Source: Verrucomicrobium sp. BvORR106 (GTDB lineage: Bacteria; Verrucomicrobiota; Verrucomicrobiia; Verrucomicrobiales; Verrucomicrobiaceae). From it: a stretch of DNA of 64,000 bases. Of the stretch, positions 8,791 through 16,403 are shown in pieces. Location of the stretch: positions 1 to 64,000 of the forward strand of contig NZ_BATR01000002.1 of the NCBI RefSeq assembly GCF_000739655.1, given 5' to 3'. Made by a program: the position numbers and the translations under genes. The notes under the pieces are model-generated. The model was not told where the DNA came from. It saw only the letters and a program-made list of their open reading frames with translations, and searched no databases. The first letter of the stretch is position 1. Every line of letters begins with the position of its first letter.

Positions 8791-9156
8791 CTACGTCAAT
8801 ACTCCCCAGCCATCAGCCCTGCCGCCATGCTTCTTGGCAACATCATCAATGATCCGTTGCATGCTGATCAAAGTAGAATAGACCGGCACCATCGTGTGTT
8901 TGAGGGTGACCGTCCAAGATGGACCAAACTCCAGATCTTCTGGGTCTATCTTCCCATCCTCATCTGGTTCACCAGGGTCAAAATCGATCTCTGCGCTCCA
9001 TCCAAGTGACTCCAATTCGGAAAGAATATTGTTTGCAGCCTCCCCGTCGGGCGCATAGGCATCAAACTCAATCACAAGGGGAAGTGAAAGATCTATCCCC
9101 CTGGCTTTAAGTCGTTTGAGAACTGCTCCGTCAGCGTCGTCAGGGAATTGCTCCAT
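8791..9156 (-). CDS. RraB-type (ribonuclease E inhibitor RraB family) protein
   Basis: The 121-residue protein starts MEQFPDDADGAVLKRL, continues with a VIEFDAYAPDGEAANNI segment and ends TLISMQRIIDDVAKKHGGRADGWG. The order 'PDD-D..L..L' then a beta strand pair, then a helix and the terminal G.DGWG, is that of the RraB/DUF1260-like domain, named for the E. coli inhibitor of RNase E. In many genomes such stand-alone domains lie among toxin-immunity genes, so RNase E control should not be assumed. A GTG at 9171 (five residues longer) is an alternative start. The gene stands between an unknown gene and a SUKH protein on the same strand. Confidence 0.75.
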   Translation of the reverse strand: MEQFPDDADGAVLKRLKARGIDLSLPLVIEFDAYAPDGEAANNILSELESLGWSAEIDFDPGEPDEDGKIDPEDLEFGPSWTVTLKHTMVPVYSTLISMQRIIDDVAKKHGGRADGWGVLT

Positions 9157-9214
9157 AGAATAGACATCCACGATGTTATATTACCTGGCAACTCCCCCTA
9201 GCACAACCGCTCCC

Positions 9215-9312
9215 GAACCCGGAGGGTTCACCATGAATAGCCATAGGCCGGCCGAGTGCAGCGTGGACTGCCTATGGTATCCGACCGAGCACTCACTACC
9301 GCGCAGCGGTAG
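9215..9312. repeat. Structured repeat, copy 1 (GAACCC hairpin, long stem, CTACCGC hairpin)
   Basis: Three stems lie in a row: GAACCC-GGA-GGGTTC at 9215-9229, a larger stem with arms CCATAGGC at 9241-9248 and GCCTATGG at 9270-9277, and CTACCGC-GCA-GCGGTAG at 9296-9312. A related copy on the other strand lies at 16111-16208, where the larger stem has changed to CCATGGGT/ACCCATGG with pairing kept. The sequence between the arms is largely conserved. Confidence 0.7.
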
Positions 9313-9335
9313 GCCCATCGCGTCACCCACCACCG

Positions 9336-9743
9336 TTACGCAATCACCTCCCCAACCGGTCGGAAATAACGCTCCGCCAGCTCCATCATCGTGGCTGCGA
9401 CCCGGGTGGATCCGGATCCAGGAAGGTGCATCACCAACGGCCAGGGCTCTCCCGCCGCCATGTCATAGGCCAGATGCTGCGTGCCACCATCGGATCCAAT
9501 GACGACGAACGTCGGCCACAGTTCCTCAAACACCGACCTCAAACTCAACATCTCGGAGGAAGGGTAGAGTTGAATGCAGTCGAACCAAGCCGGATCATCC
9601 TCGTCAAATCCCACCTCGCCCCCATCAGATCGAGCCAGGAACTCGAAGTAGTCGTCGGGCACCGCAGCCGGAAGCGCAGCCCGGACCGCCCTGATGACAT
9701 CCTGGTTCGCACCAGGTGGAAACAAACTTGCAACGACCTTCAT
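9336..9743 (-). CDS. SMI1/KNR4 (SUKH) family protein, probable immunity protein
   Basis: The 135-residue product carries the SUKH pattern: LPAAVPDDYFEFLARSDGG near residue 30, then a central region and a later VVIGSDGG turn, followed by a strand and a C-terminal helix. SUKH proteins in bacteria are mostly immunity proteins of contact-dependent and polymorphic toxin systems and bind their toxin directly. No toxin gene is next to it, so it would be an orphan. The ATG at 9743 clears the upstream gene, which ends at 9767; a GTG at 9797 would overlap it by about 30 bp. Confidence 0.78.
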   Translation of the reverse strand: MKVVASLFPPGANQDVIRAVRAALPAAVPDDYFEFLARSDGGEVGFDEDDPAWFDCIQLYPSSEMLSLRSVFEELWPTFVVIGSDGGTQHLAYDMAAGEPWPLVMHLPGSGSTRVAATMMELAERYFRPVGEVIA

Positions 9744-9766
9744 GGCGGGTGGCAGTTGGAGCGAGT

Positions 9767-10063
9767 TCAACGTTCGCACGGTTTCCGATTTAACCACCGT
9801 GAGGATCGCTCAACGAGCCATTTGACGGCAGCTGCGGACAACGTCAACGGCTTGGGACCACCACCCTTGACAAAGTCGCTTCTCCGCCCAGGCAAGACTT
9901 CATCAGAGCCGTCTGCGAAACGGATGCCGTGGTCCTCACCTCGATAGTCGTGCCAGTAGCAGGCAATCACGACAGCTCCATCCAAGATATCGTATTCATA
10001 AGCACCGAATGGGTCACGAACGGTCCCAGTGTGCCGGATGGTGAAACGTTCGGCCTTTTGCAT
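9767..10063 (-). CDS. Hypothetical 98-residue protein
   Basis: A small soluble protein beginning MQKAERFTIRHTGTVRD, with a predicted beta-rich middle (EYDILDGAVVIACYWHDYRG) and a C-terminal Arg-rich helix. I chose the ATG at 10063 because a longer frame would run into the gene that ends at 10075. I do not recognise the family. It lies in line with neighbours on both sides with short gaps, as expected for a small operon. Confidence 0.55.
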   Translation of the reverse strand: MQKAERFTIRHTGTVRDPFGAYEYDILDGAVVIACYWHDYRGEDHGIRFADGSDEVLPGRRSDFVKGGGPKPLTLSAAAVKWLVERSSRWLNRKPCER

Positions 10064-10074
10064 GAGTGCGTGGA

Positions 10075-10383
10075 CTAGTCTTGTAGGGGTAACAGGGACG
10101 TCGCAGGGACGGGCTCTTGATGTGGCTCCTCGGCAAACCATTCGATGCGGGTGCAGTTGTCGCAAATCAGAACCGAGGCTTCTTCATTGAGCCATTCCAT
10201 CTCCAGAAAGGTGAGCCCCCTGGTGTTCATCATGATCTTCTTTTTGAAGAATGTAACTCCGTGGCACCGGGAGCACGAGATCACTCTGCCACGTATCACC
10301 CAGGCATTCACGAACTGAACCGGCGACTCACCAGACTGCGCGAGGTTCTTGGGTGGACCGTCTCGTCGGGGTGGGATCTTCAT
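10075..10383 (-). CDS. Zinc-ribbon-like small protein
   Basis: This 102-residue protein has two CxxC knuckles, CSRC and CDNC, about 40 residues apart, with hydrophobic strands between (KKKIMMNTRGLTFLEMEWL). That is the layout of a zinc-ribbon fold resembling DUF2082-type nucleic-acid-binding proteins, though the assignment is only by pattern. Function is unknown. The ATG at 10383 gives MKIPPRRDGPPKN; an upstream start at 10434 is possible but adds an unstructured lead. It is 12 bp upstream of the next gene's start. Confidence 0.6.
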   Translation of the reverse strand: MKIPPRRDGPPKNLAQSGESPVQFVNAWVIRGRVISCSRCHGVTFFKKKIMMNTRGLTFLEMEWLNEEASVLICDNCTRIEWFAEEPHQEPVPATSLLPLQD

Positions 10384-10493
10384 GAGTGGTTTTGGGTGCA
10401 AGTTAGATTCCAGTCCGCCCACCTGCGAGCACAAAAGGTTACGAACGCATCACAGGGCTCCACAGCACCTGATCTAGCCATGCCACGCCCTGT

Positions 10494-10739
10494 TCAGCTT
10501 GGCTTCTTATTCACCGGCTCCACGTCCCAGATCGATCCCAACCATCGAAAAAAACGAATCCCGGCGTAAATTCCGATCCCTGTCCCCAAGACCATGCCAG
10601 GGATGATTTCAGGCCAATCAGGCTTTCCATAAGAAGGTGGGAAGAGCGTGATCCACGCGGGCACGATGAGAAAGATCGAGGGAACCGCCACCACCCCAAA
10701 AAGGACGATGGATGCAGAAGCTGCGCCGATTACATTCAT
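10494..10739 (-). CDS. Small membrane protein, two predicted segments
   Basis: The 81-residue product has two hydrophobic segments (about residues 8-32 and 45-63) separated by a Pro-rich loop (FPPSYGKPDWPE) and a charged tail. The start is an ATG. No family is recognised. It lies between the zinc-ribbon-like gene and the acetyltransferase gene in the same direction. Confidence 0.55.
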   Translation of the reverse strand: MNVIGAASASIVLFGVVAVPSIFLIVPAWITLFPPSYGKPDWPEIIPGMVLGTGIGIYAGIRFFRWLGSIWDVEPVNKKPS

Positions 10740-10757
10740 ACTTAGGATGTGCCCCAG

Positions 10758-11315
10758 TTACTCCGTCAACCGTCGAATCACCCGGCACGGATTGCCCGCA
10801 GCGACGACATCCGCGGGAATGGACTTGGTGACCACACTCCCGGCACCGATCACTGTGCGGTCGCCAATCGTCACGCCCGGGCAAATGATGGCACCCCCTC
10901 CCACCCAGACGTCTGAGCCAATGGTCACCGGTTTCGCCGACTCCCGCCAGGTGCGGCGTTCCATGGCACTGAGCGGATGCGTCGCAGTATAGATCTGCAC
11001 CGCTGGCCCAAAGAGCACATTGCTACCGATGGTCACCGGCATCACATCCAGCACCACGCAGTTGAAGTTGAAGAACACCTTGCTGCCCAGCACGATGTTG
11101 TAGCCGTAGTCGCAGTAAAAGGGCGGCTGGATCCACGCATCGTTCGGATAGCCGAGCAACGCATCAAGAAGAAGCCGTCGATCCCCCGGTTCATCCTCCC
11201 GTGAATCATTGAAGCGCTTGAAGAGATCCCGACAGCGTTCCCGTTCCCGGGAAAGCTCAGGATCCAGGGCATCGTACAACTCTCCCGCCAGCATCTTTTC
11301 CTTCTCCGTTTTCAT
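10758..11315 (-). CDS. Maltose/galactoside O-acetyltransferase-like (Maa/LacA/NodL type)
   Basis: A 185-residue left-handed beta-helix acetyltransferase, which moves acetyl from acetyl-CoA to a sugar hydroxyl in the cytosol. The N-terminal mac domain reads MKTEKEKMLAGELYDALDPEL, followed by FYCDYGYNIVLGSKVFFNFNCVVLD and the hexapeptide repeats. TATHPLSAMERR contains the likely catalytic His. The end, GAGSVVTKSIPADVVAAGNP, is typical of the family. The length matches Maa. I used the ATG at 11315; an open frame continues upstream to 11486 but the extra residues do not fit. Its sugar target cannot be read from the sequence, and it may be a free-standing detoxifying enzyme. Confidence 0.9.
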   Translation of the reverse strand: MKTEKEKMLAGELYDALDPELSRERERCRDLFKRFNDSREDEPGDRRLLLDALLGYPNDAWIQPPFYCDYGYNIVLGSKVFFNFNCVVLDVMPVTIGSNVLFGPAVQIYTATHPLSAMERRTWRESAKPVTIGSDVWVGGGAIICPGVTIGDRTVIGAGSVVTKSIPADVVAAGNPCRVIRRLTE

Positions 11316-11455
11316 AGCAGAATAGATCGCGTGTGTCAGCCCAGCACGATACAGGGGGTGTCCGAAAGCGCAGGCAAATTCAGCCCGTAGAGGCCGCAGC
11401 CAGCCCGCAGGGTTGCCAGCCGTAGCAACGCACCCTTGATTTTCCAAGTGCGGAT

Positions 11456-12054
11456 TCACTCTCCATCGGGCAGACTGTAGTACCACGATTGGAGCTCCTG
11501 GGTGCGACCGGATGAAAAGATGCGACTAAGGAAACGGTCGATGTCCGTCTCGATCAGATCAAGGCGGTAGTCGCGCGGCGGATCGAACCCGGTAGCTCCA
11601 TCGACATACACCTGCCCCGATTCATCCATCAGCACTCCAAGGCCATCGTCTTCAAAGATGTTCGTGCTGCCGATGGGGAAGAGCGGCTCCCCAACAAGCT
11701 CCTCCAGCACCGTGAAAGAGCAGCACAGGCGGTCCTCAATGTAGCCAAATGAAATCAGCCGACTGTCGCCTACGTCCAGCCCGCCAAACTCCGACGACAC
11801 GCTGACGACACGCTGACGACAGCGGGCGGAAAGGCCCTGTCAAATTTTGCCACGAAGGCTTCGAGAAGCTCGGGGGACCACTTCCGGCCCTTGTGCCACC
11901 CGGCGGCACGGAGAGGCCACAGGACCTTCAGGGGAAATCGAAGGCTGACATACCTGCTCGGCCGCAGGCTCTCAGCAAGGCGTTTCAAGATCTTTACCAG
12001 TTGTCGTGGATTGGGTTCTCGTCGTGACAATAGGTTGGCATCAAGTCCGTCCAC
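11456..12054 (-). pseudogene. SUKH-3 family immunity gene broken by an 11-bp tandem duplication
   Basis: Two overlapping frames carry the two halves of one SUKH-3 domain. The upstream half has LRAAGWHKGRKWSPELLE, the start of the SUKH-3 pattern; the downstream half has SSEFGGLDVG and LFPIGST followed by the rest. At 11793-11814 the 11-bp unit GACGACACGCT is present twice and a third partial copy follows. Removing one copy joins the halves to read AFPPAVVSVSSEFGGLDV without a stop, giving a product of up to about 195 residues. The duplication shifts the frame by +2 and truncates the protein. This could be a fresh pseudogene or a reversible switch; the sequence alone cannot decide. The true start is not clear; a GTG at 12054 is the longest option. 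Confidence 0.75.
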
Positions 12055-12374
12055 CGGTCCACGGAAAAGATCATGTTCTTGATTTCACATTCATCCCGAT
12101 GACACCTATGCCAGTCCTGGTCCCCCCTGAACCGGCGAGACGCCGGTACCACGCACCGGCTGGAAGCCGGTGTCACTTTTGATCCTCGTACCCTTCCGTC
12201 CCGGAGGGACATCGGACGTTAGCCGGTGGTGACAACCACCGGATTTCATGCCCTCAACCCATTCCGCGTCCCGGAGGGACGCCGGAACGGATGACGCGTA
12301 GCTCTTGGAAAACCCACGATATCAAGCATCAAGCCTCAAGGCGAAGCTCCTCCCACTTGTTCGTCGTTTGACAT
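12055..12374. repeat. Hairpin-rich intergenic region
   Basis: No gene is seen in these 320 bp. Short palindromes follow each other: ACCGGCGAGACGCCGGT and CACCGGCTGGAAGCCGGTG at about 12130-12175, GTCCCGGAGGGAC twice (near 12199 and 12270), and CCGGTGGTGACAACCACCGG near 12223. Stem sequences differ but all have three- to five-base loops. Confidence 0.6.
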
Positions 12375-13037
12375 TCAAGTGAATACGATGGCTGCCCCAG
12401 TGGCAATAGAATGGCCGGCAGCGTGGTGGAGTCGTAAACAGGAAAATGACTCTCTGCCGTATCGCTCCCAGAGTGTAGCCCCGGTGCCCTGCGAATCGGC
12501 CGCCATGAAAACGCGATCATCTTCTGGATCCAGATCAAGCGGCAGCTCCAAGAGTGTTGCCAGCCTCAGCGTCTCCTCCAGCAACCGATGGGACGAGCCA
12601 ACCATGCCCCCGGCAACGGGAAAGTCCGCCCCAGGAATCAGGACGGCTTCAAAATCTTGCGGCAGGTAATACCCCTCCGCATCGCTGTGAAGGATCAGGT
12701 GATCAAAACTGCCAGGTGTCCCGTTGGCAGCCCGGCGATCAAAGTCCGCATAATAGCGTGCCAGCATGGGGTCCTTGGAAGCATGATCGTCGCCCGGTGA
12801 CGGAAGCTTCAAGCCATAGTGAACATGTGCCGCAAACCTCCGCAGATAGTGCAGGCCGGAATAGCCGTACATGTCACAGGACCAGACCTCAACATCCTCA
12901 GGGTCCACATGCGGCCTCAAGCCCACGGTGGCGAGGTAGCGGCTCAATGTGGAGAACTGCTCCACAAAGTACTCCGCACCTTCCTCGTCGTGCTCAAGCA
13001 AATCTGTGACTATTCCGACTTCGATACTCAGTCCCAT
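12375..13037 (-). CDS. Conserved-looking hypothetical protein, 220 residues
   Basis: A soluble acidic protein beginning MGLSIEVGIVTDLLEHDEEG, with VEQFSTLSRYLATVGL, the central DMYGYSGLHYLRRFAAH and a later FDHLILHSDAEGYYLPQDF. The sequence has a regular alternation of helices and charged loops and looks like an evolving, real gene. I do not know the family name. Its place beside SUKH genes suggests an immunity or stress role, but this is inference. I chose the ATG at 13037; the 12-codon upstream extension begins elsewhere in a low-quality context. Confidence 0.65.
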   Translation of the reverse strand: MGLSIEVGIVTDLLEHDEEGAEYFVEQFSTLSRYLATVGLRPHVDPEDVEVWSCDMYGYSGLHYLRRFAAHVHYGLKLPSPGDDHASKDPMLARYYADFDRRAANGTPGSFDHLILHSDAEGYYLPQDFEAVLIPGADFPVAGGMVGSSHRLLEETLRLATLLELPLDLDPEDDRVFMAADSQGTGATLWERYGRESFSCLRLHHAAGHSIATGAAIVFT

Positions 13038-13163
13038 GGGCGTGCAGGATTTTTCTTTGGACGACCCTAGCACTCAAGCGAGTTTTACGCGAGGCCGAAC
13101 TGACTGCGCGGGGCTGCCCCCTCCCGCGTCAGGTTAAACGTATAATGAGCCCATTCGCCGATT

Positions 13164-13326
13164 CAAGGAGCGGCGGTTTGTGCTTGCACAACCGCCGGTG
13201 GTTGCCGGAGGCAGCATGCTTCCAAGTAAGAAGGCAGCGGCAATACCACATCAGGTGGTGGCTGTTTGGCGATCAAGCACTCCGTTTTCCCTCGGCAGTT
13301 GTGCAAGCACAAACCGCCGCTCCTTG
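13164..13326. repeat. REPIN-like element with perfect 29-bp inverted arms
   Basis: Arms at 13164-13192 and 13298-13326 are perfect inverted copies over 29 bp (they contain GGAGCGGCGGTTTGTGC), with 105 bp between. The layout matches the pair at 1-156 in arm length and spacing though the arm sequence is different. The interior also contains short inverted repeats such as CCACATCAGGTGGTGG. Confidence 0.75.
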
Positions 13327-13507
13327 TGGGCGTCCGGCCTTGCTCAGCTGTGCAACAAGTTGCCCGCCGCCCTGTTAAAGTGACGCGCATGCACAATGGC
13401 GGGATCGGCATTCGATTGTCAGGAGTAACGCGATTGACCACCCGTGGCAGGTGATGGCAGCAAAGCGAGCTCGATCAACCTTCCCCAACCTGCTCCCCTG
13501 CTCCATT

Positions 13508-13870
13508 CCATGAAACTCACAAGCTCCACCAAAGCGGCGGTTCCCGCGCGCACTCCCAAAGCGACTTCGTCGCCAGGTGTTATTTCCTTTGTGACTCCGG
13601 CCACACCTCAGGCCTACAACATCGGAGGTCGATTGAATGCTCTCACTCCCAAGAACTCACGCCCCCTGGATGCGAAGCATCTTTGGAGTGCGCGAGGGAA
13701 CCGCCGCTTTCGCCACGACTTGTGACTTCCTAAAACCACAGCCCTCCAGCGAAGCTAACGTTCATCAGTATCGCAAGGGATCGCCGCACCCGAACCCGGA
13801 GGGCTACCACTGGACCACATCCCCCTGCCGATCTACCGCGCAGCGGTAGGCCCATCGCATGGCAAGCCCC
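13508..13870. repeat. Composite repeat, copy A (REPIN-like)
   Basis: A repeat of about 360 bp shares long blocks with 15706-16062. Inverted arms are 13531-13561 (AAAGCGGCGGTTCCC...) and 13681-13710 (ending GGAACCGCCGCTTT). Inside is the hairpin GCGAC-TTC-GTCGC at 13561-13573 followed by CAGGTG, and near the end CTACCGC-GCA-GCGGTAG at 13833-13849. The shared blocks include ACTCCCAAGAACTCACG and a TTGGAGTGCGCG block. No gene is present in 13038-13880. Confidence 0.75.
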
Positions 13871-13880
13871 AGCCCCTCCG

Positions 13881-14540
13881 TCACGCCTCGCCACACGTAT
13901 CTTCCGGTCTGGTTGACTGAAGACCCACGCTCCGCCAGGCATCCTCGCGTTGGGGATAGTACACTTCCTCGGAGGGAATCATCAGATCATCGGACTTGCT
14001 CAGCGCGAGAGCCCTCTGTTCCGCAACGAACTCGCTGATGTCCTCGATGGATACCACGTCATCCCTGCCGTATCGCCGCAGCATATCACCCCGTAATCCC
14101 AACTGAATCGCCCGCCTCTCTAACGCCCCCCCTGTCGGACTGTGATCGGGATCCCATTGCAGACGCACGTTCGATGCTTCCACGGCTTTCTTCCAGGATT
14201 CCTGATCAGGGTAAAGCGCACTGGTGAACGTAGAAGGCACTGCCACGGCCAGCATCTCATCAAACAAGGCACGGGGAAGGGTGATCGCGAGAACAACCTC
14301 CTGGCCTTCCTTGGTGCCCCATCCAGACCGATACATCATCCAGAGAAAATTCGGCTTGATCCAGCTCATGCGCGAAAAGCTGAACTCTCCCCCGAAGACC
14401 TGTTGCTCAGCCGCGTAACGCCCGATCGATGGACGGTAAGCCTGGTAAACAACGATGTTCTTCTCGTCGTATTGGGCGAGGATGTGCCGCCCGGAAGTAG
14501 GCCAGCGGGCCTTTTGATCTTGGTATCGTTCGGTGCGCAT
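13881..14540 (-). CDS. DUF4291 domain protein
   Basis: The 219-residue protein matches DUF4291: IVVYQAYRPSIGRYAAEQQ, then FSRMSWIKPNFLWMMYRSGW, then GQEVVLAITLPRALFDEML. The function of DUF4291 proteins is not established; they are small soluble proteins found widely in bacteria and some fungi. The ATG at 14540 has GAGAAG five to ten bases upstream, a better start than the GTG at 14552. It is divergent from nothing nearby and follows the secreted-protein gene in the same direction, which suggests an own promoter or a loose operon. Confidence 0.88.
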   Translation of the reverse strand: MRTERYQDQKARWPTSGRHILAQYDEKNIVVYQAYRPSIGRYAAEQQVFGGEFSFSRMSWIKPNFLWMMYRSGWGTKEGQEVVLAITLPRALFDEMLAVAVPSTFTSALYPDQESWKKAVEASNVRLQWDPDHSPTGGALERRAIQLGLRGDMLRRYGRDDVVSIEDISEFVAEQRALALSKSDDLMIPSEEVYYPQREDAWRSVGLQSTRPEDTCGEA

Positions 14541-14603
14541 TTGTCTTCTCACTTGAGCAAGTGATGCTCTAGATGGAACTCAGTTCTGTTCTCTTCACCG
14601 GCT

Positions 14604-15086
14604 CTAAGCATCCCATTCGGTATGGATCTTACCATCGATCTCGTACGCAATCGATTCGACCTTCGGGAAGTTCTTCTTGACGGTGCCCTCCAACGCTCCC
14701 TTTACCGCCTGTTGAATGCTTACCGTGTTGTTCAGATAGCGCATCGCTTCGCGACTGAAGGCGATGACAAACATTTCCCCGTCGATGCGTGCGCCACGAT
14801 AATAGGCTCCCAGAGGGTGCGCGCCCTCAAAGTGGGAAGTCCCTTTCAAGGCGGCGGGCGAGAAGGGCGCGGTGAGGTCCGTATTTCGAACTTGGTCGCC
14901 CAGCCACATCATCGCTCCGACCACACCCTCCGGCGTCTTGAAGTCACCCGGAATGCTGGATACCACCAGGAAGTCACTCCCATCCCCCTCCGCAAACTTC
15001 TTGTTGTCCGGGAAGACCACAGGCATGTCGGCGAGTGCGACTGAGGTCATCAGCGCCAGGATGAGGGGGGAAACGAGCGTCTTCAT
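14604..15086 (-). CDS. Secreted hypothetical protein, 160 residues
   Basis: The start MKTLVSPLILALMTSVALADMP is a Sec signal peptide with a likely cut after ALA. The mature part has a beta-strand segment DFLVVSSIPGDF, a mixed middle and a helix near VSIQQAVKGALEGTVKKNF. I do not recognise the family. A start upstream at 15233 would bury the signal peptide, so the ATG at 15086 is preferred. Confidence 0.65.
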   Translation of the reverse strand: MKTLVSPLILALMTSVALADMPVVFPDNKKFAEGDGSDFLVVSSIPGDFKTPEGVVGAMMWLGDQVRNTDLTAPFSPAALKGTSHFEGAHPLGAYYRGARIDGEMFVIAFSREAMRYLNNTVSIQQAVKGALEGTVKKNFPKVESIAYEIDGKIHTEWDA

Positions 15087-15279
15087 GTTCCAGTTTTTTT
15101 GCCCGTCGACCCACCCAAGCGAACCGCAGGGGCAAGGGGAGCGTCGAACGGACGGGGGGATGAGTTGAAGTTGGCCGAACCCATCGACGCTCCGCAAGAA
15201 TCCAGAAGAAATCAATGGCTCTCTTGCCTGCATTTTTTCAGTGCTAGGATTGGAATTCCGGCCCGAGCATCCAGGAAAG

Positions 15280-15546
15280 TCATTTGGCCAACATCCTCAG
15301 CAGAGCCACCAAGCATCCCAAAAATCCTCCAATTATCGCCGACGCGTTAACCAAGCCGAAAATGCAAGTCCACCACCAACGGTGGGCGAGTGCCATGCCG
15401 ACAAACAACACCATGCCGATCCACGGTTGGTGGCAGCGAACGGAATACACCAAGATCACAGGCATCACGATCAGCGGCCAAATCGGCAAGAGGCACCCTG
15501 CCGCAGAGCACCAACCTCGGAACCCAACTGTGATGATCTTCTTCAC
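15280..15546 (-). CDS. Small membrane protein, 88 residues
   Basis: A Gly/Trp/Ile-rich protein with about three hydrophobic segments (residues 12-34, 38-55 and 60-84) and few charged residues. The start is GTG at 15546. No family is recognised, and support is coding-like composition only; it could be a chance frame. Confidence 0.4.
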   Translation of the reverse strand: MKKIITVGFRGWCSAAGCLLPIWPLIVMPVILVYSVRCHQPWIGMVLFVGMALAHRWWWTCIFGLVNASAIIGGFLGCLVALLRMLAK

Positions 15547-15705
15547 AATTCGTCGAATGCGCTGATGTTAAGATATACTCAACAACGCGGCGAGACAAAA
15601 CCGCTCGCAATGTCCCCCTTCGAGCGGCGTGCAAAAGCGATGGGGCAGGACCCGGGGTGGATTCATTTTCCCACGCAATCCCCCTGCTCCTCTCCTCCGT
15701 CTTGT

Positions 15706-16062
15706 GATGCTCACAAGCTCCACCAAAGCGGCGGTTCCCGCACGCAATTATAGTCCCGCAAGCGGGACCAGGTGTTGTACCCTTCATGGCTCAAGCTCAC
15801 ACCTCAGGCCTCTGACATCGGAGGCCGAGTAGTTACTCTTACTCCCAAGAACTCACGCCCCCTGGATGCGAAGCATCTTTGGAGTGCGCGCGGGAACCGC
15901 CGCTTTCGCCACACCTTGTGACTTCCTGAAACCTTAACTCTTCCAGCGAAACCCACCGTCCTCGATCCAACAAGATGTCGCAACGTACGCCTTCCGTGCT
16001 CACTGGACCACGCCCGACTGCCGATCTACCGCGCAGCGGTAGGCCCATCGCATGGCAAGCCC
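15706..16062. repeat. Composite repeat, copy B (REPIN-like)
   Basis: It matches copy A (13508-13870) in blocks, with inverted arms at about 15725-15745 and 15877-15906. In place of GCGAC-TTC-GTCGC it has GTCCCGC-AAG-CGGGAC at 15753-15768, again followed by CAGGTG. It ends with the same CTACCGC-GCA-GCGGTAG hairpin at 16026-16042. Confidence 0.75.
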
Positions 16063-16110
16063 CTGACGCCATTTCCGAGACACTGCCAACCACCACTTGG
16101 CCGCACTGGC

Positions 16111-16208
16111 CTACCGCTCCGCGGTAGAACCCCCCTCACCATACACCATGGGTAGTCCTCGCTCCGCTCGGCCGACCCATGGCTACTCATGGCGAACCCT
16201 CAGGGTTC
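16111..16208. repeat. Structured repeat, copy 2
   Basis: This is an inverted homologue of 9215-9312. Stems: CTACCGC-TCC-GCGGTAG at 16111-16127, arms CCATGGGT (16146-16153) and ACCCATGG (16175-16182), and GAACCC-TCA-GGGTTC at 16194-16208. The middle stem differs from copy 1 at paired positions. Confidence 0.7.
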
Positions 16209-16230
16209 ATGAGATAACATCACCCATTCC

Positions 16231-16372
16231 TCCACCACTCCACCACTCCACCACTCCACCACTCCACCACTCCACCACTCCACCACTCCACCACTCCACC
16301 ACTCCACCACTCCACCACTCCACCACTCCACCACTCCACCACTCCACCACTCCACCACTCCACCACTCCACC
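16231..16372. repeat. 9-bp minisatellite, unit CACCACTCC
   Basis: About 15.7 near-perfect copies of a 9-bp unit. On one strand it would encode a Pro/Leu/His/Thr repeat, but no real gene start or context supports coding. Copy number is likely to vary between strains because of replication slippage. Confidence 0.95.
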
Positions 16373-16403
16373 CTCCCCCTCTGCGTTCTCTGCGCCTCTG
16401 TGG

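Larger units (their letters stand above)
15547..16403. repeat. Repeat-filled intergenic region, 857 bp
   Basis: It contains composite copy B (15706-16062), structured copy 2 (16111-16208) and the tandem repeat (16231-16372). No gene is apparent. Several open frames here are chance products of the repeats. Confidence 0.6.

Noticed and set aside
8791-9156. True RNase E inhibitor
   Set aside because: The fold is RraB-like but the context is an immunity-like gene run; no RNase E gene is near. The functional name is not claimed.
13444-13725. A small open frame within repeat copy A
   Set aside because: It lies in the repeat, has no homologous frame preserved in copy B, and no good start.
16231-16372. 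Possible CRISPR array
   Set aside because: The unit is 9 bp and tandem without spacers.
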